56,903 nucleotides of DNA from a virus (IMGVR_UViG_3300022540_000584:1-56903), one strand, 5' to 3'; numbered from the stretch's first letter, positions 48,494 through 55,061 are shown. Translations and numbers: made by a program. The notes: generated by a model not told the origin, from the letters alone.

Positions 48494-48879
48494 CGCCCTC
48501 TCCTTTCCGCCAGCGCATCCAGCGCCAACCGTGGGATGCGCCACGATCCGCCCTGGCCAGCGCCCCCCTTCCCGGTTATCTTCATCGATCCGGGTAGCAG
48601 GCCATTGCGTGCCCACAGGCAGATGTCGTGTGCCGACACCTTGTCAAAGTTGCCCATCTTCTCCACCAGGTAGTCGGCGGCTTCTGCGGCGGTGCACCAA
48701 TCGCCCAGGTTATCGGCAACAATCCTCAATGCATCTTCGAGTGTATCCCATGCGCTGGTCATGCGCGGTACAAATACAACCCATTCGCTCGCTCCTGTTT
48801 TTCTGACATGCGCAGCACTGACAACGCCATTGACGCTAACGTGGATGCTGTCACCGATATGTACTATCTCAAAGTTCAT
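48490..48879 (-). CDS. Excisionase/MerR-like DNA-binding protein, 129 aa
   Basis: AAGGAGAAG precedes the chosen ATG (MNFEIVHIG). A beta N-terminus is followed by a winged-HTH of helix-turn-helix 17 type: CTAAEAADYLVEKMGNFDKV, ICLWARNGLLPGSM, SWRIPRLALDALAERR. It is probably a regulator. No integrase is present, so excision is unlikely. Confidence 0.65.
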   Translation of the reverse strand: MNFEIVHIGDSIHVSVNGVVSAAHVRKTGASEWVVFVPRMTSAWDTLEDALRIVADNLGDWCTAAEAADYLVEKMGNFDKVSAHDICLWARNGLLPGSMKITGKGGAGQGGSWRIPRLALDALAERRGR

Positions 48880-49087
48880 CGCTATCTTCTCCTTGCTCTC
48901 GCTTGCGATCGGCCTCACGCACCTGCGTAACTCGCACGCTTGGCGGCTCTGCGGGCAGCGGTAGCCGCTCTGCTATCGCAATCAGCGCGTGGGCGATGGC
49001 GAGCAATGCATTGAACTGTGAGCGCTCGCTATTGCCATACATGGCACGTTCGATGTGTCTCTCCGCATCCCGTAGATGATGCTTCAT
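48869..49087 (-). CDS. Unknown helical protein, 72 aa
   Basis: GAGGAGGG precedes the ATG. It is helical (RDAERHIERAMYGNSERSQF, NALLAIAHALIAIAERLPLP) with a charged end. The function is unknown. Confidence 0.6.
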   Translation of the reverse strand: MKHHLRDAERHIERAMYGNSERSQFNALLAIAHALIAIAERLPLPAEPPSVRVTQVREADRKREQGEDSDEL

Positions 49088-49097
49088 CGTTCCCTCC

Positions 49098-49502
49098 TCA
49101 TATTCCCGCGCTTTCGCGGCTGTCTGTGATCCGACTCCGCGGCTTAGGCTCAGCGGCCAGCGCCTCGTAGTCGGGGGCCATCGGGTCGATCAATGTGCCG
49201 CGCCACTCCAGCACGTCACCCAGCAGCATCAACATGAAACCATCTGGGATAGTCCAGTACCGGTTGCATTCTGAGCATGGATAGAATAAGTACTCTGCGT
49301 TGCCCCGCTCCCGATACCACGCCAACGGCGCTATCGCTGCCACTTCCATCACTTCCAGCGTCTCACGGTGCACCGACTTCATCCCGTCTGGCCGCCCACA
49401 CCAGTGACAAAACTCGAACTTGAGCCTGCCGCCGAGGCGGGCCTGGGTGGACTCGTGGCGGCGGTCGTCGCGCTCCAGGTCGAGTCTTTCATCTATGCTC
49501 AT
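49098..49502 (-). CDS. Zinc-knuckle protein, 134 aa
   Basis: FCHWCGRPDGM and YPCSECNRYW give a C-X2-C pair set. It starts MSIDERLDLERDDRRHESTQ, like the 35-aa gene upstream (MSVEKRFDIERQYRDLKSTQ), so one is a truncated copy of the other. It may bind nucleic acid. The chosen start avoids a long overlap. Confidence 0.6.
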   Translation of the reverse strand: MSIDERLDLERDDRRHESTQARLGGRLKFEFCHWCGRPDGMKSVHRETLEVMEVAAIAPLAWYRERGNAEYLFYPCSECNRYWTIPDGFMLMLLGDVLEWRGTLIDPMAPDYEALAAEPKPRSRITDSRESAGI

Positions 49503-49704
49503 TCTGTTTCTCCCTCCAGTGCGTAGTGCAGTACACTGGATAGTGGTATTTACATTTTTCGTCTGGGGCAGTGCCACAGGCAGAGAAAGTCCACCAGTGG
49601 TCAACCAATTTACCATGCATGCCCCGCAGCCGTGGTGGCAGATGTGTCTTGCCGCAGGTATGCGGAGCGTGCGGTACATACTCTTGACAATATTGGCAAC
49701 TCAT
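49489..49704 (-). CDS. Small Cys/His-rich protein, 71 aa
   Basis: SCQYCQEYVPHAPHTCGKTH and the second set FSACGTAPDEKCKYHYPVYC look like two zinc knuckles. AAGGAGAG precedes it. The function is unknown. Confidence 0.6.
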   Translation of the reverse strand: MSCQYCQEYVPHAPHTCGKTHLPPRLRGMHGKLVDHWWTFSACGTAPDEKCKYHYPVYCTTHWREKQNEHR

Positions 49705-49808
49705 TTTTCTCTCCTTATTACTAGCGGGGCGCTGCCGCTGAGGCGGGCCTGGGTACTCTTTAAGTCGCGGTATTGGCGCTCTATGTCAAATCTTTTCTCT
49801 ACACTCAT
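49701..49808 (-). CDS. 35-aa truncated paralogue of the neighbouring zinc-knuckle gene
   Basis: GGAGG precedes the ATG. MSVEKRFDIERQYRDLKSTQ and ARLSGSAP match the first 25 residues of the 134-aa protein downstream, then the match ends. It may be a duplicated fragment still translated. Confidence 0.5.
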   Translation of the reverse strand: MSVEKRFDIERQYRDLKSTQARLSGSAPLVIRREK

Positions 49809-50014
49809 TATATCACCTCCAGATTTCTATCCCCGAAGTCTATATAGAAAACTGCTTCGGTTTCAGTGCATAATGTCCGCTCTGCCTCGTAGCCGTCCAA
49901 TGACGTAAATGGCTCTAGGCTGACCACAGCGGTCGTGCAATTGTCCAAGCTACATCCCCGCCGGTGCACCTTGCTGCAGTGCGGGCATGTCAGTTCATGA
50001 TAATGGTAAGTCAT
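49808..50014 (-). CDS. Small zinc-knuckle protein, 68 aa
   Basis: TCPHCSKVHRRGCSLDNCTT is a compact C-X2-C...C-X4-C site. AAGGAGG precedes the ATG. It overlaps the neighbouring starts. The function is unknown. Confidence 0.6.
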   Translation of the reverse strand: MTYHYHELTCPHCSKVHRRGCSLDNCTTAVVSLEPFTSLDGYEAERTLCTETEAVFYIDFGDRNLEVI

Positions 50015-50283
50015 CCTATTTCCTCCTTATGCTGTTGCGCTCCTGCCTCAGCGCCGGGGTTGGATCGGGATGTGATCTGTGTGATGAAATGAGCAATATC
50101 ATTTAGACAGCTAATGTTGTAGATTGCCCGTGCAACTGGAAAGTAGCAGTACTGTCTCCAGCGTGAATACCATCGGACCTGCCCCAACTCATCACCACTA
50201 TTATTATTGTAACAACTCCACACAGATGTTTTGTGCTGTGTAGATATCTTGACAAAATGAATGTACTTGTATCTTGTTTTCAT
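50011..50283 (-). CDS. Conserved early phage protein, 90 aa
   Basis: SGDELGQVRWYSRWRQYCYF, then PVARAIYNISCLNDIAHFI, is a recurring phage motif of unknown function. The start overlaps the preceding stop (ATGA). Confidence 0.7.
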   Translation of the reverse strand: MKTRYKYIHFVKISTQHKTSVWSCYNNNSGDELGQVRWYSRWRQYCYFPVARAIYNISCLNDIAHFITQITSRSNPGAEAGAQQHKEEIG

Positions 50284-50471
50284 TTGCTATCCATGACTGC
50301 ATCTACAGCATTCCAAAACCGGTTATGCGGCCATTCCGGATCATGTTCATCTATGAGGTCATCGCGCATCGCCCGCGCCTTCTCCCACGCCGCCATGTGC
50401 CAGAAGCAGCAGTGTATCATTGCGGCCTTGTGGACAGGGTCGGATTGCATCTGGATGTCCTTGATGATCAT
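50280..50471 (-). CDS. Unknown 63-aa protein
   Basis: AAAAGGAG precedes the ATG. It is helical, Met/Trp/His-rich (AAMIHCCFWHMAAWEKARAM, DPEWPHNRFWNAVDAVM). The function is unknown. Confidence 0.55.
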   Translation of the reverse strand: MIIKDIQMQSDPVHKAAMIHCCFWHMAAWEKARAMRDDLIDEHDPEWPHNRFWNAVDAVMDSK

Positions 50472-50683
50472 CTTTTTCTCCTTTTTTTGCTAGTTCGGTC
50501 ACCGTCTCTCGGTCGCCGTCACGTCGGCGCAATTGCCGGATGAACTTATACGTTACTGCTGGCTTAACCGCTATTGCTCTCCCTCCAACCTCCCCGGTGG
50601 CGCTTGCGTATCTGCCACCGGCAGACGGGCTCCCGTCGGGGCGGCTGCCGCGCGTCGATAGCGCGGTGGCGAGGGGCGGGCTA
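50472..50683 (-). other. Structured gap without a clear gene
   Basis: It holds an 8-bp hairpin CCGGTGGC/GCCACCGG (50594-50621) and other GC-rich stems. A frame encoding VKPAVTYKFIRQLRRRDGDR is open toward the next gene but lacks a start codon: GGAGGGAGAGCA is followed by ATA. It may be a decayed small gene or only a leader. Confidence 0.4.
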
Positions 50684-51127
50684 CTATGGGAACACCCGCG
50701 CAAACGCTTCCTCGGCCGTCGTGTCATAGACGCTGGTGCTCCAGGTTGCCCGGTGCACCCGGCCGCAAAACGCCTCGCTGTTCGCTATCCCCACCGGCGT
50801 CATGTCGGCGAGATAAGGGTTGAGCTCGCCGCCCAGCACTTCGGGCACCGGGACGTTATAGCGCCTGGCGCAGGCTTCTGCCGCTGCTATCATTACGGCA
50901 CGGGAGATGCGGCGATGCGTGCCGATGTATTCGTTGAGATACTCGCCGCCTTTGAGGTGTGCAGTTTTATTGGCTACTTCCGTTTCCGTTGGGCCGTCTG
51001 TCCAGATGATGTCAACGGATGAGCCCATGCTGAAGCGTTTCACCCGCACCGAGAACTTGGCATTTGGGTACTCTGCTTTGAGAACTTTGCGGACTTCTTT
51101 TGCTGATACCGTTGCGTCTTTATACAT
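50684..51127 (-). CDS. LPD29-domain protein, 147 aa
   Basis: VSAKEVRKVLKAEYPNAKFS, then VRVKRFSMGSSVDIIWTDGP matches the large polyvalent protein-associated domain 29, found in phage and mobile-element proteins. GGAGGAGAG precedes the chosen ATG (MYKDATVSAKEV). The function of the domain is unproven. Confidence 0.75.
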   Translation of the reverse strand: MYKDATVSAKEVRKVLKAEYPNAKFSVRVKRFSMGSSVDIIWTDGPTETEVANKTAHLKGGEYLNEYIGTHRRISRAVMIAAAEACARRYNVPVPEVLGGELNPYLADMTPVGIANSEAFCGRVHRATWSTSVYDTTAEEAFARVFP

Positions 51128-51183
51128 TACTCTCCTCCGTTCCTGCGCCAGCGCGAGCGCGCGGGGCTGCGCTGACCATGGCA

Positions 51184-51393
51184 TCAAATTAGTCTATTAT
51201 CTACGAGGAAGCCATTGCGCCGTAGTAAATCAGCATCTCCCTTCACGCCAATGGCATATTGCCCATCCTGCTGATGAAATATGTAGTAGCCTGTTGGCTT
51301 CCTAGCCACGTTAGTATCTACCTCAACCATCACGGCCAGGTCTCTATCTAAAGCGCCAAGTGCTACTCGCTCACTGAGTATTAAAGTATTCAC
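51184..51393 (-). CDS. Unknown 69-aa protein, GTG start
   Basis: AAAAGGAGAG lies 5 nt before GTG. It encodes NTLILSERVALGALDRDLAV and FHQQDGQYAIGVKGDADLLR. The function is unknown. Confidence 0.55.
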   Translation of the reverse strand: MNTLILSERVALGALDRDLAVMVEVDTNVARKPTGYYIFHQQDGQYAIGVKGDADLLRRNGFLVDNRLI

Positions 51394-51437
51394 TGTTCTC
51401 TCCTTTTCAATTGGCTTGAATTTACCCTCAGTCCCTC

Positions 51438-51522
51438 CTGGCCGCCTCGGAGTATTACAGCGATCCTCCGACTACTCTCCGACTTTCGCCGTTTTTGATG
51501 TCGCTGTCGAGATAGCGGCCAG
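51438..51522 (-). promoter_or_regulatory. Long nested stem-loop in the leader of the 69-aa gene
   Basis: CTGGCCGC/GCGGCCAG (8 bp, outer) and ACAGCGA/TCGCTGT (7 bp, inner) are nested in a 157-nt gap before the ribosome site. The form is a branched hairpin, unlike the interleaved leaders elsewhere. Confidence 0.5.
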
Positions 51523-51550
51523 CAGGGGCCGAAGCCCGCTGCCTGCGCGT

Positions 51551-51706
51551 TTATGCGCTGTATTCGCAGCCAATTTCCTCCCATTCGGCGATGAGCTCAT
51601 TTAGGCCCATCACGTCACCGTCACCGTCGTTGAGCCAATCTTCGCAATCCTGAATGTTCCCGCTAGTGCGTGCTACAATTTCCTGTGCCTTTTCTTGATT
51701 TGTCAT
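51551..51706 (-). CDS. Acidic 51-aa protein
   Basis: AAAGGAG precedes the ATG. It is acidic throughout (QDCEDWLNDGDGDVMGLNEL, IAEWEEIGCEYSA). It could mimic DNA charge, as small early phage inhibitors do; this is speculation. It follows one copy of the duplicated leader. Confidence 0.5.
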   Translation of the reverse strand: MTNQEKAQEIVARTSGNIQDCEDWLNDGDGDVMGLNELIAEWEEIGCEYSA

Positions 51707-51711
51707 TTTAT

Positions 51712-51774
51712 TCTCCTTTTGGGTTTCTCATCTTGGTTATCAAAGCAGGACTTCTGCCCGCTGACCCTGCGCGT
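51712..51774 (-). promoter_or_regulatory. Duplicated leader element, copy 1
   Basis: 63 nt aligns with 52182-52244 at 55 identical positions and ends at the ribosome site (AAAAGGAGA). A hairpin GCGGG-CAGAAGT-CCTGC is kept by a G-U pair relative to the other copy, and TTTGATAACC is identical. A shared RNA-level control is inferred. Confidence 0.65.
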
Positions 51775-51801
51775 TTTCGCCAGACGCGCTAACTGGTGGG
51801 C

Positions 51802-52173
51802 CTAGCAGTCACTCATCCTGTCATAGCAATTCACGCAGGAACTGCCATGTGAAGCGTTCATAACCTCGACTGCGTTGAAAACGGTATGCCCGCAGTCCAG
51901 TTTCCGCCCGCTGGGATAGTCAGGTTGTCGTGTCTTGCGCGGCTTCCTGGCATCAGCATCGCGGATTTTAGCGTACCAATACTGTCCGTCATATTTGATT
52001 TCCTTGCCTGCTGCCAGTGCGTCGAATATGCCCTGCGCCGTCCTGGGTTCGCGTTTCTGTATAGGTGCGAGCCACTGTTCCACTTCTACGGCGAGTCCAA
52101 TGAATCTGTCTATCCTGACCTGTTTAGTCTCGTCAGCCCAACTACCATTGCTCAACTGTCGTTGGAATTTCAT
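51802..52173 (-). CDS. Conserved early protein with Cys/His cluster, 123 aa
   Basis: RFIGLAVEVEQWLAPIQKRE, then KLDCGHTVFNAVEV with SSCVNCYDRMSDC suggests a C-terminal zinc knuckle (CGH...CVNC). The first gene after promoter and long leader, so it is probably among the earliest expressed. The function is unknown. Confidence 0.6.
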   Translation of the reverse strand: MKFQRQLSNGSWADETKQVRIDRFIGLAVEVEQWLAPIQKREPRTAQGIFDALAAGKEIKYDGQYWYAKIRDADARKPRKTRQPDYPSGRKLDCGHTVFNAVEVMNASHGSSCVNCYDRMSDC

Positions 52174-52181
52174 TTCTCTTC

Positions 52182-52244
52182 TCTCCTTTTGGGTTTCTCG
52201 TCCTGGTTATCAAAGCGGGACTCTTACCCGCCGACCCTGCCCGT
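52182..52244 (-). promoter_or_regulatory. Duplicated leader element, copy 2
   Basis: It corresponds to 51712-51774. Here the hairpin is GCGGG-TAAGAGT-CCCGC. It is the last part of a roughly 250-nt leader. Confidence 0.65.
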
Positions 52245-52463
52245 CCGCCTCCGCCGGCGCTTGGGCTATTTTCCGATCCTCTGAGCCTTTAACCTCGGTT
52301 AGTCTCTTCCGCTCCGCTTGCGGTACTATTCGCTGTGTGCTGTTCTTTGTCTACCGCTGCGCTTTCGGCTAGTTCCCTAGTCTTTGGCTCTTTGGTCTTC
52401 TTGCTTTTTAATGTTCCTTAATCTGCTATTATTATACCATACCGCGCGAGTAAAGTCAATAGG
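52245..52463 (-). promoter_or_regulatory. Promoter and upstream part of a 250-nt structured leader
   Basis: The leftward promoter is TTGACT (52454-52459), 17 nt, TATAAT (52431-52436) within ATGGTATAAT. The leader contains several small stems (TAACC-GA-GGTTA, CCGC-AA-GCGG type) and no gene. The end abuts the 19-nt repeat shared with the endolysin gap. Confidence 0.7.
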
Positions 52464-52670
52464 TTAAGTTAGAATTGGGTTTTGTTTTTGTGAAGGTTTT
52501 GCAACACAAATGTTCTTTTTTACATTTCGATAGTCGATCATCTTTGTATGCTTCTTTGAATTACATCGCTTACATAATGGTTGGCAGTTTTTGATGAGAA
52601 TCACGTTTCCCTCGATGCGCTGAGGACTTCCTCTAAATCTGCGATTTTGATAAGTGTTTCTTCTGCCCAA
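52464..52670 (-). pseudogene. C-terminal remnant of an HNH endonuclease
   Basis: LIKNCQPLCKRCNSKKHTKM and IDYR are the typical end of a small HNH nuclease (NLQPLC..CN..K). The N-terminal half with the catalytic His is missing; upstream the frame overlaps the PDDEXK gene. The AT-rich composition is typical of a decayed mobile gene. Confidence 0.55.
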
Positions 52671-53149
52671 TAAACCATCCCCGATCTTCCCCAGTTTGGA
52701 CTATGATGATTTATGCACTCTTTTAAGCGAGCAAGATTCCCGCCATATAACCCCGTGGGGCCAGCCTTGTCGGGCGGCGTATCCTTTGCCCTTCCTTCCC
52801 GCTGTAGGAATAATAGCCAGATGGGCCAGGGTGATAATTCTTGGACTCGTAGATAATCCTCATAGTGTCTGAGATCGATGCCCGTTACCCAGCGGCTCGA
52901 TATTCTATGCCAACTGAACGCGCTTTTGTGCTTTGCCTCAATCCACCATACCTTGTCACTTTTACAGCCAAAGGCAAGCAAGTCGGGTGCAATGAGATTG
53001 CTTTGCACAGTGAATATTTGCGGCCCCTTCCCCTCACTAATTTCCTTCTCATAGACTGGCAGGACAGAGTGGCCTTTTCGTTTCAGCCAGTTCGCTATTA
53101 GACTTTCTCCCGCCTTGCCAAAGGCGAGTTGGCGCTCAAAGGTATTCAT
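52601..53149 (-). CDS. PDDEXK nuclease-like protein, 182 aa
   Basis: GKAGESLIANWLKRKGHSVL, then PDLLAFGCKSDKVWWIEAKH, gives the E...D...ExK core of Holliday-resolvase-like or restriction-type nucleases. The end may have been altered by the HNH remnant, because the HNH frame begins inside it. It overlaps the methyltransferase gene by 14 nt. Confidence 0.68.
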   Translation of the reverse strand: MNTFERQLAFGKAGESLIANWLKRKGHSVLPVYEKEISEGKGPQIFTVQSNLIAPDLLAFGCKSDKVWWIEAKHKSAFSWHRISSRWVTGIDLRHYEDYLRVQELSPWPIWLLFLQREGRAKDTPPDKAGPTGLYGGNLARLKECINHHSPNWGRSGMVYWAEETLIKIADLEEVLSASRET

Positions 53150-54059
53150 CTACTCGCTCCATTATTGGCCCCAACTCCTTAAAGATATTTATGAAGCCGA
53201 TCCTATTGCTACCCAGGTAGACGATGACGGAGGGGAATGGTGCGGAGTGTGGCGAGTTCTGGAATTGCAACCGCCCGCGCACCATGCATATCGGGTGCGC
53301 ATAGAGCGGCTGGAACCAGCGCGTATCCGTGCGTCCTGGCAGCAAGGCGATAGCTTCTCTTAGTTCGCCGCTTTCGTATTTGGAGACTAAGGCATCAATC
53401 CATTGTGGTATCTCTGAGCCATAAGGCGGATTCATATATACTGCGCCGTGCCATATTTGCGTTAATCCATCATCTTGCTTGGTATACAAGAAGGTGGCTG
53501 GAACCGCCGGGTTCGTCTTGCTGTTAGAGCAAGGATCGGTGTCAATTGTGCCGTTGAATAATTCCAGCGTCAAATCTATGATGCGCTGAGGGGTATACCA
53601 TTCGGGACTTTCACTGCTACCCATCACAGTCATGGTACCCAATCTTTTTGCTATTCGTAGTAAGCCAGCACTAGTCAGTTCTTTTCCCTCTGTCTTTGTT
53701 TTAGTTACATATTGTTCAAATCTTTCCGGGGGCACCTTGATTTCCAATCCCCAATGATGAGATTGATCTTTGGTGAGGCCAATATCTTTCAACGTCAACA
53801 TCGCATCATGCGATCTTGATCCACCGTGTGAAGCCAGCTCGCCCCTTTCGCGCATCTCTTGTAGTATCTTGCCCGCCCGCCGCTCAGCACGCAACTTCAC
53901 CTCGGCAGCATCGTTCTGCATCTCTAGGCCGTACTCTGCCAGACGAAAGCATTGCCGCATTGCCTCTGCCTGATTGCGGATGTTTTTGACTTCGGCTATC
54001 GTCTTTGCCTCTGCCAGTGCGGTTTCAATAGCGTTCAGTTGAACTAATGCGTTTGACAT
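53136..54059 (-). CDS. DNA N6-adenine methyltransferase (Dam-type) with helical N-terminal domain
   Basis: The C-terminal half (about 150-300) is a phage Dam-like domain: SPEWYTPQRIIDLTLELFNG, DTDPC (173-177), VYMNPPYG (NPPY 210-213), LLPGRTDTRWFQ. It methylates adenine to escape restriction or mark DNA. Residues 1-140 are helical with a DNA-binding look (LTLKDIGLTKDQSHHWGLEI, GKELTSAGLLRIAKRLG). GGAGG precedes the chosen ATG. It is first in the leftward arm, after a pseudoknot-like leader. Confidence 0.82.
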   Translation of the reverse strand: MSNALVQLNAIETALAEAKTIAEVKNIRNQAEAMRQCFRLAEYGLEMQNDAAEVKLRAERRAGKILQEMRERGELASHGGSRSHDAMLTLKDIGLTKDQSHHWGLEIKVPPERFEQYVTKTKTEGKELTSAGLLRIAKRLGTMTVMGSSESPEWYTPQRIIDLTLELFNGTIDTDPCSNSKTNPAVPATFLYTKQDDGLTQIWHGAVYMNPPYGSEIPQWIDALVSKYESGELREAIALLPGRTDTRWFQPLYAHPICMVRGRLQFQNSPHSAPFPSVIVYLGSNRIGFINIFKELGPIMERVDEYL

Positions 54060-54186
54060 TTTACCTCCATAAAAGGCGACTCCCGCAATCCGGGCGCTTG
54101 TCTGTGTCAAGAGGCAAACGGCTTTAGACTGCGGGAGTCATGTTGGCACAAAAAAAGCCACCACTGCCGTTGTGTGCCTCTTGACG
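54060..54186 (-). ncRNA. Structured 5' leader of the methyltransferase gene with interleaved inverted repeats
   Basis: Plus-strand 54078-54087 (GACTCCCGCA) pairs with 54130-54139 (10 bp), and 54107-54122 (TCAAGAGGCA + ACGGC) pairs with 54166-54184 (15 bp with an internal loop). The order is A-B-A'-B', as in the primase leader, and the last strand ends 9 nt before the Shine-Dalgarno. The 5'-most strand sits almost at the predicted transcription start. A U7 tract lies in the first loop. Confidence 0.7.
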
Positions 54187-54191
54187 ATTTT

Positions 54192-54220
54192 AGTATATAC
54201 CCGTTTAGGTAATTTGTCAA
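54192..54220 (-). promoter_or_regulatory. Leftward promoter of the early arm
   Basis: Reading leftward: TTGACA, 17 nt, TATACT. Consensus spacing and -35. The -35 is one arm of the central palindrome. Confidence 0.85.
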
Positions 54221-54234
54221 GCAGACTTGACAAA
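54213..54234. promoter_or_regulatory. Operator-like palindrome between divergent promoters
   Basis: TTTGTCAAG-CAGA-CTTGACAAA has 9-bp arms. Each arm contains the -35 box of one promoter, so a protein bound here would block or coordinate both. Confidence 0.75.
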
Positions 54235-54255
54235 GCCTATCAAATTTGGTACAAT
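54227..54255 (+). promoter_or_regulatory. Rightward promoter opposite the early arm
   Basis: TTGACA, 17 nt, TACAAT, inside TTGGTACAATGGTAC. The predicted start is at or next to an ATG at 54262. Confidence 0.85.
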
Positions 54256-54261
54256 GGTACT

Positions 54262-54350
54262 ATGAGCCTGACTGCGAGTACGCTCAGGCAGGTATGAAGC
54301 GCACGGCTGCCGGCGGTCGCAAAGCGGCCCCGGCGGGAAACTTAAATTAG
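54262..54350 (+). CDS. Two overlapping leader peptides and 5' hairpin
   Basis: The ATG at the predicted transcription start encodes MSLTASTLRQV. Its stop overlaps a second ATG (54294) for the 18-residue basic peptide MKRTAAGGRKAAPAGNLN, which has AGGCAGGT before it. GCCTGA-CT-GCG-AGTA-CGC-TCAGGC (54266-54289) folds into a bulged hairpin. They may be leader peptides or only a structured leader. Confidence 0.35.
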
Positions 54351-54359
54351 GTCGGCATT

Positions 54360-54599
54360 ATGGCGAACTGGCGCGCAGACGACAGCACAAATATTCGCCC
54401 GGCCTGGGCAGAAACGTTGATTGCGTGGTGTGATGTGCGCGGTCACGACACTACAGATGCAAGTCGCGTGTGCCTGAGCAACGCGCCTGAGTGGCACTTG
54501 ATACGCAGGCCAGCGACATGGGCAGTTATTCCTAAAGCAGAGGCCACGAGTCGAATCAGTCAAACAGCAGAGGTCACGAGTCGAATTAGTCAAACTTAA
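54360..54599 (+). CDS. Unknown 79-aa protein ending in tandem repeats
   Basis: It encodes MANWRADDSTNIRPAWAETL, VCLSNAPEWHLIRRPATWAV and then two copies of EATSRISQT-type repeats. The ribosome site is weak (TTAGGTCGG). It is the first real gene of the rightward arm if translated. The function is unknown. Confidence 0.5.
   Translation: MANWRADDSTNIRPAWAETLIAWCDVRGHDTTDASRVCLSNAPEWHLIRRPATWAVIPKAEATSRISQTAEVTSRISQT
54536..54595 (+). repeat. 30-bp tandem repeat, 2 copies
   Basis: AGCAGAGGCCACGAGTCGAA plus ten more bases is repeated directly with two C/T differences, adding ten codons to the host gene's 3' end. Confidence 0.85.
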
Positions 54600-54613
54600 A
54601 ATTGGAGGTTGTG

Positions 54614-54748
54614 ATGAAACAGGAAACAGAAGAGGCGCGCGAGATAGAGAGACAGGGGGCGCTGGATCTGCTCGAACTGAAGTGGCTCAGGGCCGAGTAC
54701 GCATTGACAGCAGCATTGGCGCGGATTGACGAACTGACGAAGAAATAA
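54614..54748 (+). CDS. Small helical protein, 44 aa
   Basis: GGAGG lies 5 nt before the ATG. It is one charged amphipathic helix (EARELERQGALDLLELKWLR-like; EIERQGALDLLELKWLRAEY, ALTAALARIDELTKK). It lies before the holin-like gene. The function is unknown. Confidence 0.55.
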   Translation: MKQETEEAREIERQGALDLLELKWLRAEYALTAALARIDELTKK

Positions 54749-54785
54749 GTAATACAGCAAGCTTAAAACTCAACAGGAGGCTCAA

Positions 54786-55061
54786 ATGTCTGTGAATGCA
54801 GGATTACTGGCAACGGCGGCGTTCTTGGCGACCGTCACGAACCGGCTGGTCGAGGGGCTCGTCAAGCCGGTTTTCGTTAAATACAAGTGGGACACCTTCT
54901 GGCTCATGTACGTCGCCTGGGCCGTCGGCGCGGGGCTGGTGTTCGCCGCGGGCATCAACCTGTTTCCCGGCGTCTTCGTCCATCCCGCCATCGGCCTGGT
55001 GCTGACGGCGCTGGTGGCGGGTGGTGGAGCAAATTTACTTAACGATATTTTTCAACGCTAA
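54786..55061 (+). CDS. Holin-like membrane protein, 91 aa
   Basis: AGGAGG precedes the ATG. VNAGLLATAAFLATVTNRLV and two membrane helices (FWLMYVAWAVGAGLVFAAGI, AIGLVLTALVAGGGANLL) match a small phage membrane protein group usually called holins. It would form the membrane lesion that releases the amidase, though it lies about 31 kb (circularly) from the endolysin. Confidence 0.6.
   Translation: MSVNAGLLATAAFLATVTNRLVEGLVKPVFVKYKWDTFWLMYVAWAVGAGLVFAAGINLFPGVFVHPAIGLVLTALVAGGGANLLNDIFQR

Noticed and set aside
50359-50727. 122-codon minus-strand frame over the LPD29 gap
   Set aside because: Its 5' part is antisense-like low-complexity and its 3' part lies inside the 63-aa gene; only the VKPAVTYKFIRQL part looks protein-like and it lacks a start codon.
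51390-51584. 64-codon minus-strand frame
   Set aside because: It spans the stem-loop leader and the end of the 51-aa gene, with no ribosome site and Arg/Gln-rich shadow content.
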